Shown here one piece after another: positions 52,339 to 60,280 of a stretch of DNA of 64,000 nucleotides. The stretch spans positions 4,932,001-4,996,000 of the forward strand of contig NZ_FNSI01000001.1 in NCBI RefSeq assembly GCF_900104955.1, given 5' to 3'. Position numbers and translations under genes: made by a program. Under the pieces are notes generated by a model. The model saw nothing but the letters and a program-made list of their open reading frames with translations. It ran no database searches and had not been told where the DNA came from. How positions within the stretch are numbered: the stretch's first letter is position 1; the number at the start of each line of letters is the position of its first letter. The DNA is from Beijerinckia sp. 28-YEA-48 (GTDB taxonomy: Bacteria; Pseudomonadota; Alphaproteobacteria; Rhizobiales; Beijerinckiaceae).

Positions 52339-53693
52339 CGACAGAGAAAGAGCATTTCAGCTTCGGTGGATGCGTCAATGTGAAGACGGGTAGCATTCAG
52401 CTTCATGTGGCTGAACTTTCCCGTTGAAATCGTTTCAACACTTTCAAAGTATCGGCTGGCGAGCGTCATAATTTGATCCACGGTCATTACGCGCGGATGT
52501 GCGTCGCTGTCGGATGCATACGGCGAATAGGAAAGCACGAGCGGTGCTTTCAATGCTTGCACGCCAGCACAGAGCTTTTCAAATGCAACAGGTGCCTTGG
52601 ACTTAATGCAGAACGGTGATTGATGTCGATCAGCCCTATACATCCCTCGGCTGAATGTTTCCGTGAGCGCACGGATGCGCGTCGTCGAGACGCCGGGGTT
52701 GTCCCATAGGCACATTGTTTCCAGCACATGATAGAAGCGGCTGTAATGGTCGCGCGTGTAAGGGGGGTCCGCATATACCACGCCTACCTCGCCTGTGATC
52801 TGCGCAAGTGCATCAGCGTAGTCCCTGCGAATGACCTGATGTTTTCGCGTGGCTTTTGGCAGCGAGCGATACCGGTTGAGCCATAGCCCGAAGAGCTCGA
52901 ACACATCAATGGAACGGTCGCGGACGATCTTTGCGATCAAATTCCGCTTTGGCTTCCCTTCCGAATTTCGCGGCTTGATTGGTTGGGCAAAGTGCTTGCC
53001 CACCGTGTTCACAATTTCGCTCGCGGTACTGATGATGGCTGCCAGCAAAAGATCCCGCTCCGCTCCTTTCGCTACGTGAGCAATGGTCAAGAGTGCGTCG
53101 AGGTGGGTCGCTTGCCGGTATGAAAAGAACAAGCCGCCATAGAAGCGGAGGACTAGTGTCGTCCGGCTTTCCACGTCAATGAGTTTGCGGGTCCACTTTT
53201 GGGCATGCTCGAAATCAGGCCGGACGGCTGGTCGGCCTGATGCTACAAATGCCACCATCGAAGCGTGCTCAATTAGCTCGCATATCGGTTCATGGTCGCC
53301 GCGTTGCGCCTGGGCAAGACAAGCTTCCTCGTACTCAATGAGGGGAGCCGCAGCCGCTTGGGTTCCGATGGCTTGTTCGTCTACTCTGGCGATGAATTCT
53401 CGAGCGGTTTTCTCTGCGATCGTGGCGGGTAGCAGGATCGCCGAACAGAGGACGCGGGAATATTCTTGAATATCGATCGAGATCACGTCGCGGGTCGCCG
53501 CCGCAGCGGCTGACACCGTGCCGGAACCGGAGAAGAGGTCTACCAGGCGGCCTCGGTTTGGGTCCACTTGATCAAAAGCTAGACGCAAAGGCTCGACCAG
53601 CCGGAGCTTGCTGCCCAAATAGTGGATTGGGCGCCAAACTTCTGCAATAGGTTCGTTATCGTCGATCGGGAGCCGAAGCTGAGGCTTGTTCAT
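52335..53693 (-). CDS. DNA adenine methyltransferase, alpha class (D12-like)
   Basis: A 452-aa methyltransferase. Near the N-terminus IHYLGSKLRLVEPL matches the D12-class opening motif. The SAM site is VDLFSGSGTVSAAA (residues 51-64), and the catalytic motif is YADPPYTRDHYSRF with DPPY at 309-312. The order FxGxG then DPPY, with a long middle insertion for recognition, is alpha-class. It should protect one strand or site of the host against the adjacent nuclease. The ATG at 53693 is preferred over a TTG at 53732. Its stop overlaps the nuclease stop by 4 bp. Confidence 0.88.
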   Translation of the reverse strand: MNKPQLRLPIDDNEPIAEVWRPIHYLGSKLRLVEPLRLAFDQVDPNRGRLVDLFSGSGTVSAAAAATRDVISIDIQEYSRVLCSAILLPATIAEKTAREFIARVDEQAIGTQAAAAPLIEYEEACLAQAQRGDHEPICELIEHASMVAFVASGRPAVRPDFEHAQKWTRKLIDVESRTTLVLRFYGGLFFSYRQATHLDALLTIAHVAKGAERDLLLAAIISTASEIVNTVGKHFAQPIKPRNSEGKPKRNLIAKIVRDRSIDVFELFGLWLNRYRSLPKATRKHQVIRRDYADALAQITGEVGVVYADPPYTRDHYSRFYHVLETMCLWDNPGVSTTRIRALTETFSRGMYRADRHQSPFCIKSKAPVAFEKLCAGVQALKAPLVLSYSPYASDSDAHPRVMTVDQIMTLASRYFESVETISTGKFSHMKLNATRLHIDASTEAEMLFLCR

Positions 53694-53700
53694 TCGTCCA

Positions 53701-53715
53701 GAATCAATATGATTC
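53701..53715. promoter_or_regulatory. Inverted repeat between the two divergent methyltransferase genes
   Basis: GAATC (53701-53705) and GATTC (53711-53715) flank AATAT in the 80-bp spacer between the divergent methylase starts. It may be an operator or a methylation site that tunes expression. No controller (C) protein gene is present. Confidence 0.35.
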
Positions 53716-53773
53716 GCTACAGAGTGCGTCAACGCTGGCGACTCCGACGCAGCTTTTCGGGCAGGTTATCCCC

Positions 53774-55030
53774 ATGTTGACAGACTTGCAGGCCACTCTG
53801 GAAGCCAGAGCTGAAGGCGGAGCGCCTCTTTCGATCTCTTTCCAGTCGGTGAAAGGCCTTTCGTCGGGTGGCGACACCGATAATGCGATCATCCAGGGCG
53901 ACAATAGCGACGCTTTGGAACTCTTAAAGCTTCGATACGCGGGGAAAATTCGCTGTGCGTACATTGACCCCCCCTACAACAACCAGGAACGGTACAACCA
54001 CTACGCCGATAATCAAAGCCATGAGACTTGGCTTGCGGAGATCGTGGCGAGCGTAAAGAAAATCAAACCGCTACTCCGGCCGGATGGAAGCATCTGGATT
54101 TCAATCGACGACCGGCAAGTTCACTATCTCAAAGTCGCGCTCGATGAGGTATTCGGAAGAGAAAATTTCGTCACTACAATTGTGTGGGAACAGCGCACCA
54201 CGCGTGAAAATCGAAAAGTCTTCTCGAACAACCACGAATATTTGCTCGTCTACTCGACCGACATTCGCAAGTTCAAAGACAAGCGCGGGCTGCTCGATTG
54301 GGACGATGAGGTCCTCTCTCGTTTCCGGAACCCAGACAACGATCCTCGCGGACCATGGCAGTCGGTCTCCGCAAACGTCCAGGACGGGCATGCGACGAAA
54401 AGCCAGTTCTATGATGTGATCGCTCCAAATGGCCAGCGACATAAGCCGCCGAAAGGCCGATGCTGGGTCTATAACGAAGTACGTATGAAGCGGGAGATCG
54501 CTGACAATAACGTATGGTTTGGCAAGCATGGCGATTGCGTGCCACGTCTTAAACGTTTTCTCTGCGACGCGCGTCGTGGCTTTACTCCGCAGACTCTCTG
54601 GCCCGCGAACGAGGTCGGCACGAACGATCAAGCAAAAAAGCATTTGCTCGAACTCTTTCCGCGTCAGGCTGTCTTCGACACACCGAAACCTGAGGCGCTT
54701 ATTCGACGCATCCTTTGTATCGCGAGCGAGCCAGGGGATTTGATTCTCGATGCATATCTTGGCTCGGGCACTACCGCCGCCGTCGCGCACAAAATGAGCC
54801 GTCAGTACATCGGGATTGAAAAGGGCGATCACGCGGCGACACATTGCGTTGAGCGGATACGTAAAGTCATTGCGGGTGAAAAGGGGGGGATTTCTGCTGA
54901 GCTGGGATGGACGGGCGGAGGAGCCTTCCACTTTTATAAGCTAGATCAGCAGGAAGACCGCAGCAAGATTGCTGGCGCAGCTCGTGCTCGCAAAACTTTA
55001 GCGAAGCCTAGGGGCCGCAAAGCCAATTAA
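53774..55030 (+). CDS. DNA methyltransferase, beta class (N6-adenine/N4-cytosine, Mod-like)
   Basis: A 418-aa methyltransferase with the catalytic motif first: YIDPPYNN (DPPY at 65-68). The SAM-binding motif is near the C-terminus: LILDAYLGSGTTAAVA (323-338), followed by YIGIEKGD. This order defines the beta class. It begins like type III Mod proteins (NAIIQGDNSDALELL), but is shorter and has no Res partner. The cassette therefore has two methylases of different class plus a PLD nuclease, which fits a type IIS enzyme with an asymmetric site where each strand needs its own methylase. Confidence 0.88.
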   Translation: MLTDLQATLEARAEGGAPLSISFQSVKGLSSGGDTDNAIIQGDNSDALELLKLRYAGKIRCAYIDPPYNNQERYNHYADNQSHETWLAEIVASVKKIKPLLRPDGSIWISIDDRQVHYLKVALDEVFGRENFVTTIVWEQRTTRENRKVFSNNHEYLLVYSTDIRKFKDKRGLLDWDDEVLSRFRNPDNDPRGPWQSVSANVQDGHATKSQFYDVIAPNGQRHKPPKGRCWVYNEVRMKREIADNNVWFGKHGDCVPRLKRFLCDARRGFTPQTLWPANEVGTNDQAKKHLLELFPRQAVFDTPKPEALIRRILCIASEPGDLILDAYLGSGTTAAVAHKMSRQYIGIEKGDHAATHCVERIRKVIAGEKGGISAELGWTGGGAFHFYKLDQQEDRSKIAGAARARKTLAKPRGRKAN

Positions 55031-55112
55031 TTTCACCAGATCACGCTCGAAGGTCGACCACTGCCCGTCTTTTTCCGGCCGACTTAGCAATTTTCGAACC
55101 GAAATTTTCTGT

Positions 55113-55244
55113 CTAACAGGCTACATCCGACCCGGCGACCAAGCGTTGCATCAAGGCGCCATCCATTTGCTGGTGAAGCTCGTCTATCTGATTTACCAGC
55201 CCATTATAGGTTTTCCAGCGCATCCATTTCGGCTTAATCGGCAT
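55113..55244 (-). pseudogene. Possible remnant of a small gene
   Basis: A 43-codon stretch beginning MPIKPKWMRWKTYNGLVNQI and ending near LMQRLVAG reads like a real protein C-terminus, with Lys/Trp/Arg-rich start and amphipathic helix. I associate this KPKxMRWxT(Y/F) pattern with short conserved proteins near mobile elements in this order, but cannot name it. There is no ribosome site, and the frame extends upstream (to 55382) through unlikely sequence. It is probably a truncated gene. Confidence 0.3.
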
Positions 55245-55371
55245 GTCGGGATCGTCGCTTTGCAGTTTTGGAACAGGATGCGATTTCGCTGCGAGCAAAT
55301 TTGATCGATGCCGGCCGCTGTCCGCTGGGAGCGGGGCCAAACGCCAACTGATCCGCACCAGGAAAGTCTGA

Positions 55372-55392
55372 TGGTGCCGCAAGAGGGTTTCG
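55372..55392 (+). repeat. Copy of tRNA-Thr 3' end (candidate att site)
   Basis: This 21-bp sequence matches the last 21 nt of the tRNA-Thr gene (59904-59924) with one mismatch, in the same orientation. A further AGGAAAG match lies just upstream of both copies. Such duplications arise when an element integrates into the 3' end of a tRNA gene. Confidence 0.65.
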
Positions 55393-55737
55393 GCTGGGCG
55401 GTTCTTTGGTATTGATTTTATTAGGTTTTATCGTCGCGGCCAAAGCCGTAGTGTACCCCAGTGTCGTGTATCAACTACAAGCTTACGCACGACTTCCGGT
55501 CTGCCTATCGAAATAGCCTCGAACTCCTGATCGGACTCCTGCGCCCCGATGGCGAAAGCCGTCGGAAAATAGGGGGCGCTTCGTGTCAGAGGCGTGTCCT
55601 GCGCTGTAGAAGCGCGCCTCGTGGCTGTAGCTTCCAGGCTTCCATCCGACTAGTAAGGCATTCTAGGAACCTTCCCAGAAACCTTCCGATGGCTGCCCTT
55701 CGACGCCGGACGATAATGCGAACAGGCGGAACCAGCC

Positions 55738-57621
55738 GTGCCTTTCATGACGACAAATCCGGCGCTTGCCCGTTCCCTGGCAGAGCGCGACTACAATAAT
55801 CCGACGCCGGTGCAGCTTGCCGTGCTGGCGCCGGAGGCAGCAGCGCGCGACCTTTTGGTGTCCGCGCAGACCGGTTCCGGCAAGACCGTCGCCTATGGCC
55901 TGGCCATGGCCGAGACGCTGCTGGGCACCGAAGAGCGATTTGCCCCCGCAGCCGCGCCGCAAGCGCTGGTGGTGGCCCCCACCCGAGAATTGGCGCTGCA
56001 GGTGCAGCGGGAATTCGCCTGGCTTTATGCGGCGACGGGTGCCCGCATCGTGTCCTGCGTCGGCGGCATGGATCCGCGTCAGGAGCAACGGCTGTTGAAC
56101 CAGGGCGCGCATATTGTCGTCGGCACGCCCGGGCGCTTGCGTGATCATCTGGAGCGTGGCCGCCTCGACATCTCGGCATTGCGTGTCGTCGTCCTCGACG
56201 AGGCCGACGAGATGCTGAACCTTGGTTTCCGCGAGGATCTCGAATTCATTCTCGACGCCACGCCCCCCGAGCGGCGCAGCCTGCTGTTCTCGGCCACCAT
56301 GCCGCGCGGCATCGTCACGTTGGCCCGGCGCTATCAGCGCGATGCGTTGCGCATCGAAGTGGCGGGTGGTGGAGGCGGTCACGCCGACATCGAGTACCGC
56401 GCGATCCGCGTCGTTCCGACCGAGATCGACCACGTGGTTGTCAACGTGCTGCGCCACTATGATACGCCCGGCGCGCTCGTGTTCTGCAACACGCGCGAAG
56501 CGGTGGGGCGCCTCCATGCCATGCTTCAGGAGCGGCAATTTTCCGTCGTAGCCCTATCAGGCGAATTGAGCCAGAAGGACCGCAACCACGCCCTGCAAGC
56601 CCTGCGCGACGGGCGCGCCAAGGTCTGTGTCGCCACCGACGTCGCGGCGCGCGGCATCGATCTGCCGAACCTCGGCCTTGTCATCCACGCCGACCTGCCA
56701 AACGATGTCGAAAGCCTGCAGCACCGCAGCGGTCGCACCGGGCGGGCGGGCCGCAAGGGCGTGAGCGTGCTTCTGGTGCCGCCGTTCCGTCGTCGGCGGA
56801 CTGACGACATGCTGCGGGGACTGGGCATCAAGCCCATCTGGTCCGGCCCGCCGACCCCCGAAGACATTCGCAAGCTCGATCACGAACGTATGTTGCGCGA
56901 CGCTTTGATTACCGATGAGCCGAACGAAGAAGACGCGAGCGCCGCCTTGGCGTTGCTCGCCGTGCACGCGCCCGAGCATCTGGCAGCCGCGCTAGTGCGC
57001 CTCTATCGGACCGGCTTGCCGGCCCCCGAGGAGGTCTCCGATCCGGGTGAGGAGCGCGCGCCGCGCGCCGGGCGCGATCTTGCGGCGGCCGGCAGAGACG
57101 GCGGGTTTGACGTCGGGGGCACTTGGTTCCGCCTCAACGTCGGCCGCCGCAACAATGCCGATCCGAAATGGCTGCTGCCGATGATCTGCCGACGCGGAAA
57201 CCTGACGCGAAAGGATATCGGCGTTATCCGCATCCTCGACGAGGAGACGCACTTTGAGGTCTCGCCGGTCGCGGTCGCTCGTTTCAGCAAGGCGGTGCGC
57301 AAGATAGATACCGGCGACCTGATCATCGAGCCGTTGCCCGGCGGCCGGCCGGCCGGCGATGCGGAACGTCCCCGCGGTAAGCCGCATGGGGGAAAGCCAC
57401 CCTACGAGAAACCCTTCCCAGGCAAGAAATTCCACAAAGAGAAATTCCACAAAGAGCCCGGGCAGGGAAAGCCGGCCTACGGCAAGGTGAAGGACGGCAA
57501 GCCCGCATTCGAGAAGCCGCGCGAGGGCAAGCCGTTCGGTCAGGGCAAAGGCGAACATCGGCCGAAGGGCGCGCGTCCGGACGCGCCTGGGAGCAAAAAA
57601 GGAAAGCCGCGACACCCTTGA
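55738..57621 (+). CDS. DEAD-box RNA helicase, DeaD/CsdA type with DbpA-like RNA-binding domain
   Basis: A 627-aa helicase. Motifs in order: Q-like PTPVQLAVL, I AQTGSGKT, Ia PTRELA, Ib GTPGRL, II DEAD (VLDEADEML), III SAT, IV LVFCNTREA, V ATDVAARGID, VI HRSGRTGRAGR. Residues about 450-525 form a DbpA-type RNA-binding domain (FRLNVGRRNNADPKWLLPMI). The C-terminal 90 residues are a disordered Lys/Gly/Pro tail with KP repeats. It remodels ribosomal or mRNA structure, often in the cold. GTG at 55738 or ATG at 55747 may be the start. It lies inside the tRNA-bounded segment. Confidence 0.9.
   Translation: MPFMTTNPALARSLAERDYNNPTPVQLAVLAPEAAARDLLVSAQTGSGKTVAYGLAMAETLLGTEERFAPAAAPQALVVAPTRELALQVQREFAWLYAATGARIVSCVGGMDPRQEQRLLNQGAHIVVGTPGRLRDHLERGRLDISALRVVVLDEADEMLNLGFREDLEFILDATPPERRSLLFSATMPRGIVTLARRYQRDALRIEVAGGGGGHADIEYRAIRVVPTEIDHVVVNVLRHYDTPGALVFCNTREAVGRLHAMLQERQFSVVALSGELSQKDRNHALQALRDGRAKVCVATDVAARGIDLPNLGLVIHADLPNDVESLQHRSGRTGRAGRKGVSVLLVPPFRRRRTDDMLRGLGIKPIWSGPPTPEDIRKLDHERMLRDALITDEPNEEDASAALALLAVHAPEHLAAALVRLYRTGLPAPEEVSDPGEERAPRAGRDLAAAGRDGGFDVGGTWFRLNVGRRNNADPKWLLPMICRRGNLTRKDIGVIRILDEETHFEVSPVAVARFSKAVRKIDTGDLIIEPLPGGRPAGDAERPRGKPHGGKPPYEKPFPGKKFHKEKFHKEPGQGKPAYGKVKDGKPAFEKPREGKPFGQGKGEHRPKGARPDAPGSKKGKPRHP
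57427..57456 (+). repeat. Two tandem 15-bp repeats inside the helicase tail
   Basis: AAATTCCACAAAGAG occurs at 57427-57441 and exactly again at 57442-57456, encoding KFHKE twice. The identity at DNA level indicates a recent slippage duplication in the low-complexity tail. Confidence 0.8.
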
Positions 57622-57630
57622 GGGTGTCGC
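57609..57630 (+). terminator. Hairpin overlapping the helicase stop codon
   Basis: GCGACACCC (57609-57617) pairs perfectly with GGGTGTCGC (57622-57630) around TTGA, which contains part of the stop codon. No T tract follows. Confidence 0.5.
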
Positions 57631-57746
57631 GATGACGTCACCGCGCATGCACGGATGTTCAAGGCAGGCCCAGGGCCGGTGGCAGGGGCATGTCCCAATG
57701 GCCTAGCGGCCGACTTTCCGCCTCCGGTACTCCAGCGGACAGCTGG

Positions 57747-58577
57747 TTAGCCGGCGCTCTGCGACATCCGCCATATCAGGCGGTCGATCAGTCGATCAGG
57801 AAGCAACCAGGTAAGAAATACAATCAACTTAGCGCCGCCGCCGGTTGCGTAGCGCGGGCGCGGATTGCGCGCCGCCACGGCCTTGCCGATCGTCCGCGCG
57901 ACGACATCGGGCGGAGAGGCCAGGCGCGAAGCATCGGCGCCTCCCAGCATCGCGGCATGGCGTCGCGCATAGGGGCCGTAGGCAGTGGCTCCCGATCGCG
58001 CAATCAAGCTGTCGCGCGCGATTGCGTTCCATTCGGTGCGGATGGCGCCGGGTTCGATCACGATCACGCGAATGCCAAATGGTTTGAGCTCAAGCCGCAT
58101 GCAATCGGAAAGCCCCTCCACCGCGAACTTGGTGGCGTGATACCAACTCCCGAACGGCTCGCCGAGTTTGCCCCCAACCGAAGTGACATTGACGATCGTT
58201 CCAGACTTTTGCGCCCGCATGAGCGGAATGGCGAGTTGGCTGAGCCGCGCCAAGCCCATCAAGTTTACTTCGACCTGGCGGCGGCCCTCGTCTATCGGCA
58301 CATCCTCAAGCGCGCCATAGCTGCCATAGCCGGCATTGTTGACGAGCACGTCGAGCCGCCCGCCGGCAGCGCGTTCGACTTCCGCGACCGCCGCAACGAT
58401 CGAGGCGTCGTCAGTGAGATCGAGCGGAACAAGCGTGACCCCCAAGGCTTCAAGCGGCTTCATTCGGTCGAGTCGCCGGGCGGCGGCGAATACCTTGTAT
58501 CCGTCGCTGACGAGTTGACGGGTCGTCGCTTCGCCGATCCCCGACGATGCGCCGGTCACAAGAGCTGTTTTCACCAC
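57747..58577 (-). CDS. Short-chain dehydrogenase/reductase (SDR)
   Basis: A 276-aa NAD(P)-dependent oxidoreductase of the classical SDR type. Cofactor site TGASSGIGEAT, an Arg-rich strand end (AARRLDRM) that favours NADP, NNAG in LVNNAGYGSYG, catalytic Ser in TSVGGKLG, and YHATK (Tyr/Lys). The C-terminal part (GGGAKLIVFLTWLLP) resembles YqjQ/retinol-dehydrogenase-like SDRs. The GTG at 58577 lies 26 nt downstream of the predicted transcription start; GGAG precedes it. It is divergent from a MerR regulator, with a MerR-type promoter between them. Confidence 0.88.
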   Translation of the reverse strand: MVKTALVTGASSGIGEATTRQLVSDGYKVFAAARRLDRMKPLEALGVTLVPLDLTDDASIVAAVAEVERAAGGRLDVLVNNAGYGSYGALEDVPIDEGRRQVEVNLMGLARLSQLAIPLMRAQKSGTIVNVTSVGGKLGEPFGSWYHATKFAVEGLSDCMRLELKPFGIRVIVIEPGAIRTEWNAIARDSLIARSGATAYGPYARRHAAMLGGADASRLASPPDVVARTIGKAVAARNPRPRYATGGGAKLIVFLTWLLPDRLIDRLIWRMSQSAG

Positions 58578-58609
58578 GATTTTTCGACTCCAATTCAATA
58601 GAGCCAAGC

Positions 58610-58640
58610 CCTATAAGGGTGGAGTATAGTCCATGGTCAA
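58610..58640 (-). promoter_or_regulatory. MerR-type promoter (19-bp spacer) for the SDR gene
   Basis: On the minus strand TTGACC (58640-58635) and TATAGG (58615-58610) are separated by exactly 19 bp. The over-long spacer contains the dyad CTATA-N9-TATAG (58611-58615 and 58625-58629 on the plus strand). This is the classical layout that a MerR-family activator underwinds. It lies in the spacer to the divergent merR-like gene. Confidence 0.7.
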
Positions 58641-58654
58641 GAGATAATCGCATT

Positions 58655-59101
58655 ATGCTGATTTCGGAATTTGCGCGCGCGGCGGGCATGAGTGTCGATA
58701 CCGTCCGCTTTTATGTGCGTCAGGGGCTGCTTCGCCCGCAGACGGGTATGAAGGGCGGCGCCAATCCCTATCAAATATTCGACGCTGAGCAGGTCAATGG
58801 CGCGCGCGTCATTCGCTTGATGCAGAGCCTCGGCTTCTCGTTGAAAGAAATCGGCTGCATTGTCGAGGAATATCATCGCGGCGACATAACGCCCGAGCGC
58901 GCGCGCGCGATCATGGCCAGCCAGCTCGGCAAACTGGAGGCCAAGCAAGACGGGCTCGACGCGATGATCACTTATATGCGCGCAAAGATTGCCTGGATGG
59001 ACGGGGGGAACCAGGGTCCGGAGCCTAAACTGGCCGGGTTCGGCGCATGTGGCGCCGATGGGATACAGCCCGCGACCAAGCGCCACCCGCGAACAGTCTA
59101 G
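58655..59101 (+). CDS. MerR-family transcriptional regulator
   Basis: A 148-aa regulator. The N-terminal winged helix is ISEFARAAGMSVDTVRFYVRQGLL, followed by IRLMQSLGFSLKEIGCIV and a long dimerisation helix (SQLGKLEAKQDGLDAMITYM). The C-terminus has one Cys (GACG) and no clear metal-binding pair, so it more likely senses an organic compound or redox signal. It is divergent from the SDR gene and probably activates it through the 19-bp-spacer promoter. Confidence 0.9.
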   Translation: MLISEFARAAGMSVDTVRFYVRQGLLRPQTGMKGGANPYQIFDAEQVNGARVIRLMQSLGFSLKEIGCIVEEYHRGDITPERARAIMASQLGKLEAKQDGLDAMITYMRAKIAWMDGGNQGPEPKLAGFGACGADGIQPATKRHPRTV

Positions 59102-59187
59102 CCAGCCACGCCACCTTGCCCCTTCGCTTTAATCCACGATGATACGAAGGCCGGTCATGATTGACGAACAAATTTATCGAGGCTGAC

Positions 59188-59799
59188 GTGACTGAAGCAG
59201 TCCTTGGTTCATTCATATTGACGTGTTTGCTTATAGAGCTAACCCCAGGGCCGAATATGACCTACTTGGCCCTGATTTCGGCCGCTTATGGGCGTCGAGC
59301 CGGGTTCGCAATGGTAGCGGGAATCGCCCTGGGCTTAAGTCTTATTGGGGCTGTCTCAGCTTTCGGTGTTGCCGAGATTATCCAATCCTCCGACTTCTTT
59401 TATAATCTTTTGCGCTGGGCTGGGGTGCTCTATCTGCTCTACCTTGCTTGGAATGGATGGGTCACCGCAAGCAATGGCGCAGAAGCCGATGATGATACCG
59501 AGGGGCGATATTTCCTCCGAGGCATCATCACAAACATTCTGAATCCAAAGGCCGGCATTTTCTTCATAGCGGTCCTGCCAACATTCATTGACCGCTCACA
59601 CCCACCCGTACCGCAAGCAATGATACTAACCGCTCTCTATGTTGCGGTTGCAACATTCGTTCATGCCGGAATTGTGGGCTTAGCAGGTAGCTTCCAAGTG
59701 CTCATCAACGTACCAAGTCGAGAGCGATTGATGCGGCGTACCTTGTCCGCCATTCTGGCCGCCATCGCACTATGGTTCGCATGGTCGAGCGCGAGGTAG
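59188..59799 (+). CDS. LysE/RhtB-family amino-acid exporter
   Basis: A 203-aa membrane protein with about six hydrophobic segments. The N-terminal LLIELTPGPNMTYLALISAAYG is the LysE/RhtB signature, and ITNILNPKAGIFFIAVLPTFI the second conserved element (NPK). It exports amino acids or related metabolites. The GTG at 59188 with GAGG five nt upstream gives the usual length; the TTG at 59161 is an alternative. Codon use is less GC-rich than that of the neighbouring helicase and hemY genes, in line with recent acquisition. Confidence 0.88.
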   Translation: MTEAVLGSFILTCLLIELTPGPNMTYLALISAAYGRRAGFAMVAGIALGLSLIGAVSAFGVAEIIQSSDFFYNLLRWAGVLYLLYLAWNGWVTASNGAEADDDTEGRYFLRGIITNILNPKAGIFFIAVLPTFIDRSHPPVPQAMILTALYVAVATFVHAGIVGLAGSFQVLINVPSRERLMRRTLSAILAAIALWFAWSSAR

Positions 59800-59903
59800 A
59801 ACAGCACACAATCATCGGCCACGAGAAAGTCCGCGCCGCGAGATGAGCGGCAGGAACTCAGAGAAGCCACGTCTGGCTGGTCGCTAACTGTCTAGGAAAG
59901 CCG

Positions 59904-59979
59904 TGGTGCCGCAAGAGGGATTCGAACCCCCGACCCCATCATTACGAATGATGTGCTCTACCAACTGAGCTATTGCGGC
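59904..59979 (-). tRNA. tRNA-Thr (anticodon CGT)
   Basis: A full cloverleaf reads on the minus strand. Acceptor GCCGCAA pairs with TTGCGGC, D-arm GCTC...GAGC, anticodon stem CATCA/TGATG with loop TTCGTAA (anticodon CGT, codon ACG), and T-arm with TTCGAAT. CCA is encoded. Length is 76 nt with CCA. Its 3' end is duplicated at 55372-55392, as expected of a tRNA used as an integration site. Confidence 0.97.
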
Positions 59980-60280
59980 GATGTGCTGCGCTGAGAGCGC
60001 GGCGAGAAGTGGGGCTTCCATAGCTAACCCCTCCTGTCATTGCAACCCGTCGGCGTCCCCATCCTGTCTCCTTTTAGGCGGGGAGGCTGTGGAGAGGTCG
60101 GGGCCAATGGCCCCTGGATCCCGGATCGCCTGCTGTGCAGGCGTCCGGGAAGACATTGAGATTGCGGGGTGTTCGGGAGGCGTTGGAGGGCCTGCTGTGC
60201 ACCTGGAAGACATGAGGTCGCGGGGAGTTCCGTTTGGGGCGCCGTGCGATCGGCGTCCGCTTCACACAAACGCGCCCGAA
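59980..60280. other. 301-bp spacer holding palindromic repeats
   Basis: Upstream of tRNA-Thr and downstream of the hemY-like gene (both minus strand). No gene is supported. It contains a long imperfect hairpin and a degenerate second copy of part of it (60119-60215), resembling the dispersed repeats of this order. The tRNA promoter must be here but is not obvious. Confidence 0.5.
60119..60215. repeat. Dispersed palindromic element with partial tandem copy
   Basis: Left arm 60119-60133 (TCCCGGA, a bulged T, CGCCTGC) pairs with right arm 60137-60150 (GCAGGCG, TCCGGGA) around TGT, giving 14 bp with one bulge. The segment GCCTGCTGTGCA (60128-60139) recurs at 60190-60201, and GGAAGACAT follows in both copies. 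It may also end transcription of the hemY-like gene. Confidence 0.6.

Larger units (their letters stand above)
55031..55737. other. 707-bp spacer with gene remnant and tRNA-derived repeat
   Basis: Between the R-M cassette and the helicase gene. It contains a possible remnant frame (55113-55244, minus) and the copy of the tRNA-Thr 3' end at 55372-55392. No integrase-like sequence was found. The stretch looks like a junction of acquired DNA. Confidence 0.5.

Noticed and set aside
53774-55030. Type III restriction-modification Mod gene
   Set aside because: The start resembles Mod, but there is no Res helicase-nuclease gene, and the neighbouring PLD nuclease and second methylase fit a type II system better.
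55393-59903. Complete integrative element between the tRNA-Thr repeats
   Set aside because: The repeat pair is convincing, but no integrase, excisionase or mobilisation gene lies inside, so only a footprint or decayed island is claimed.
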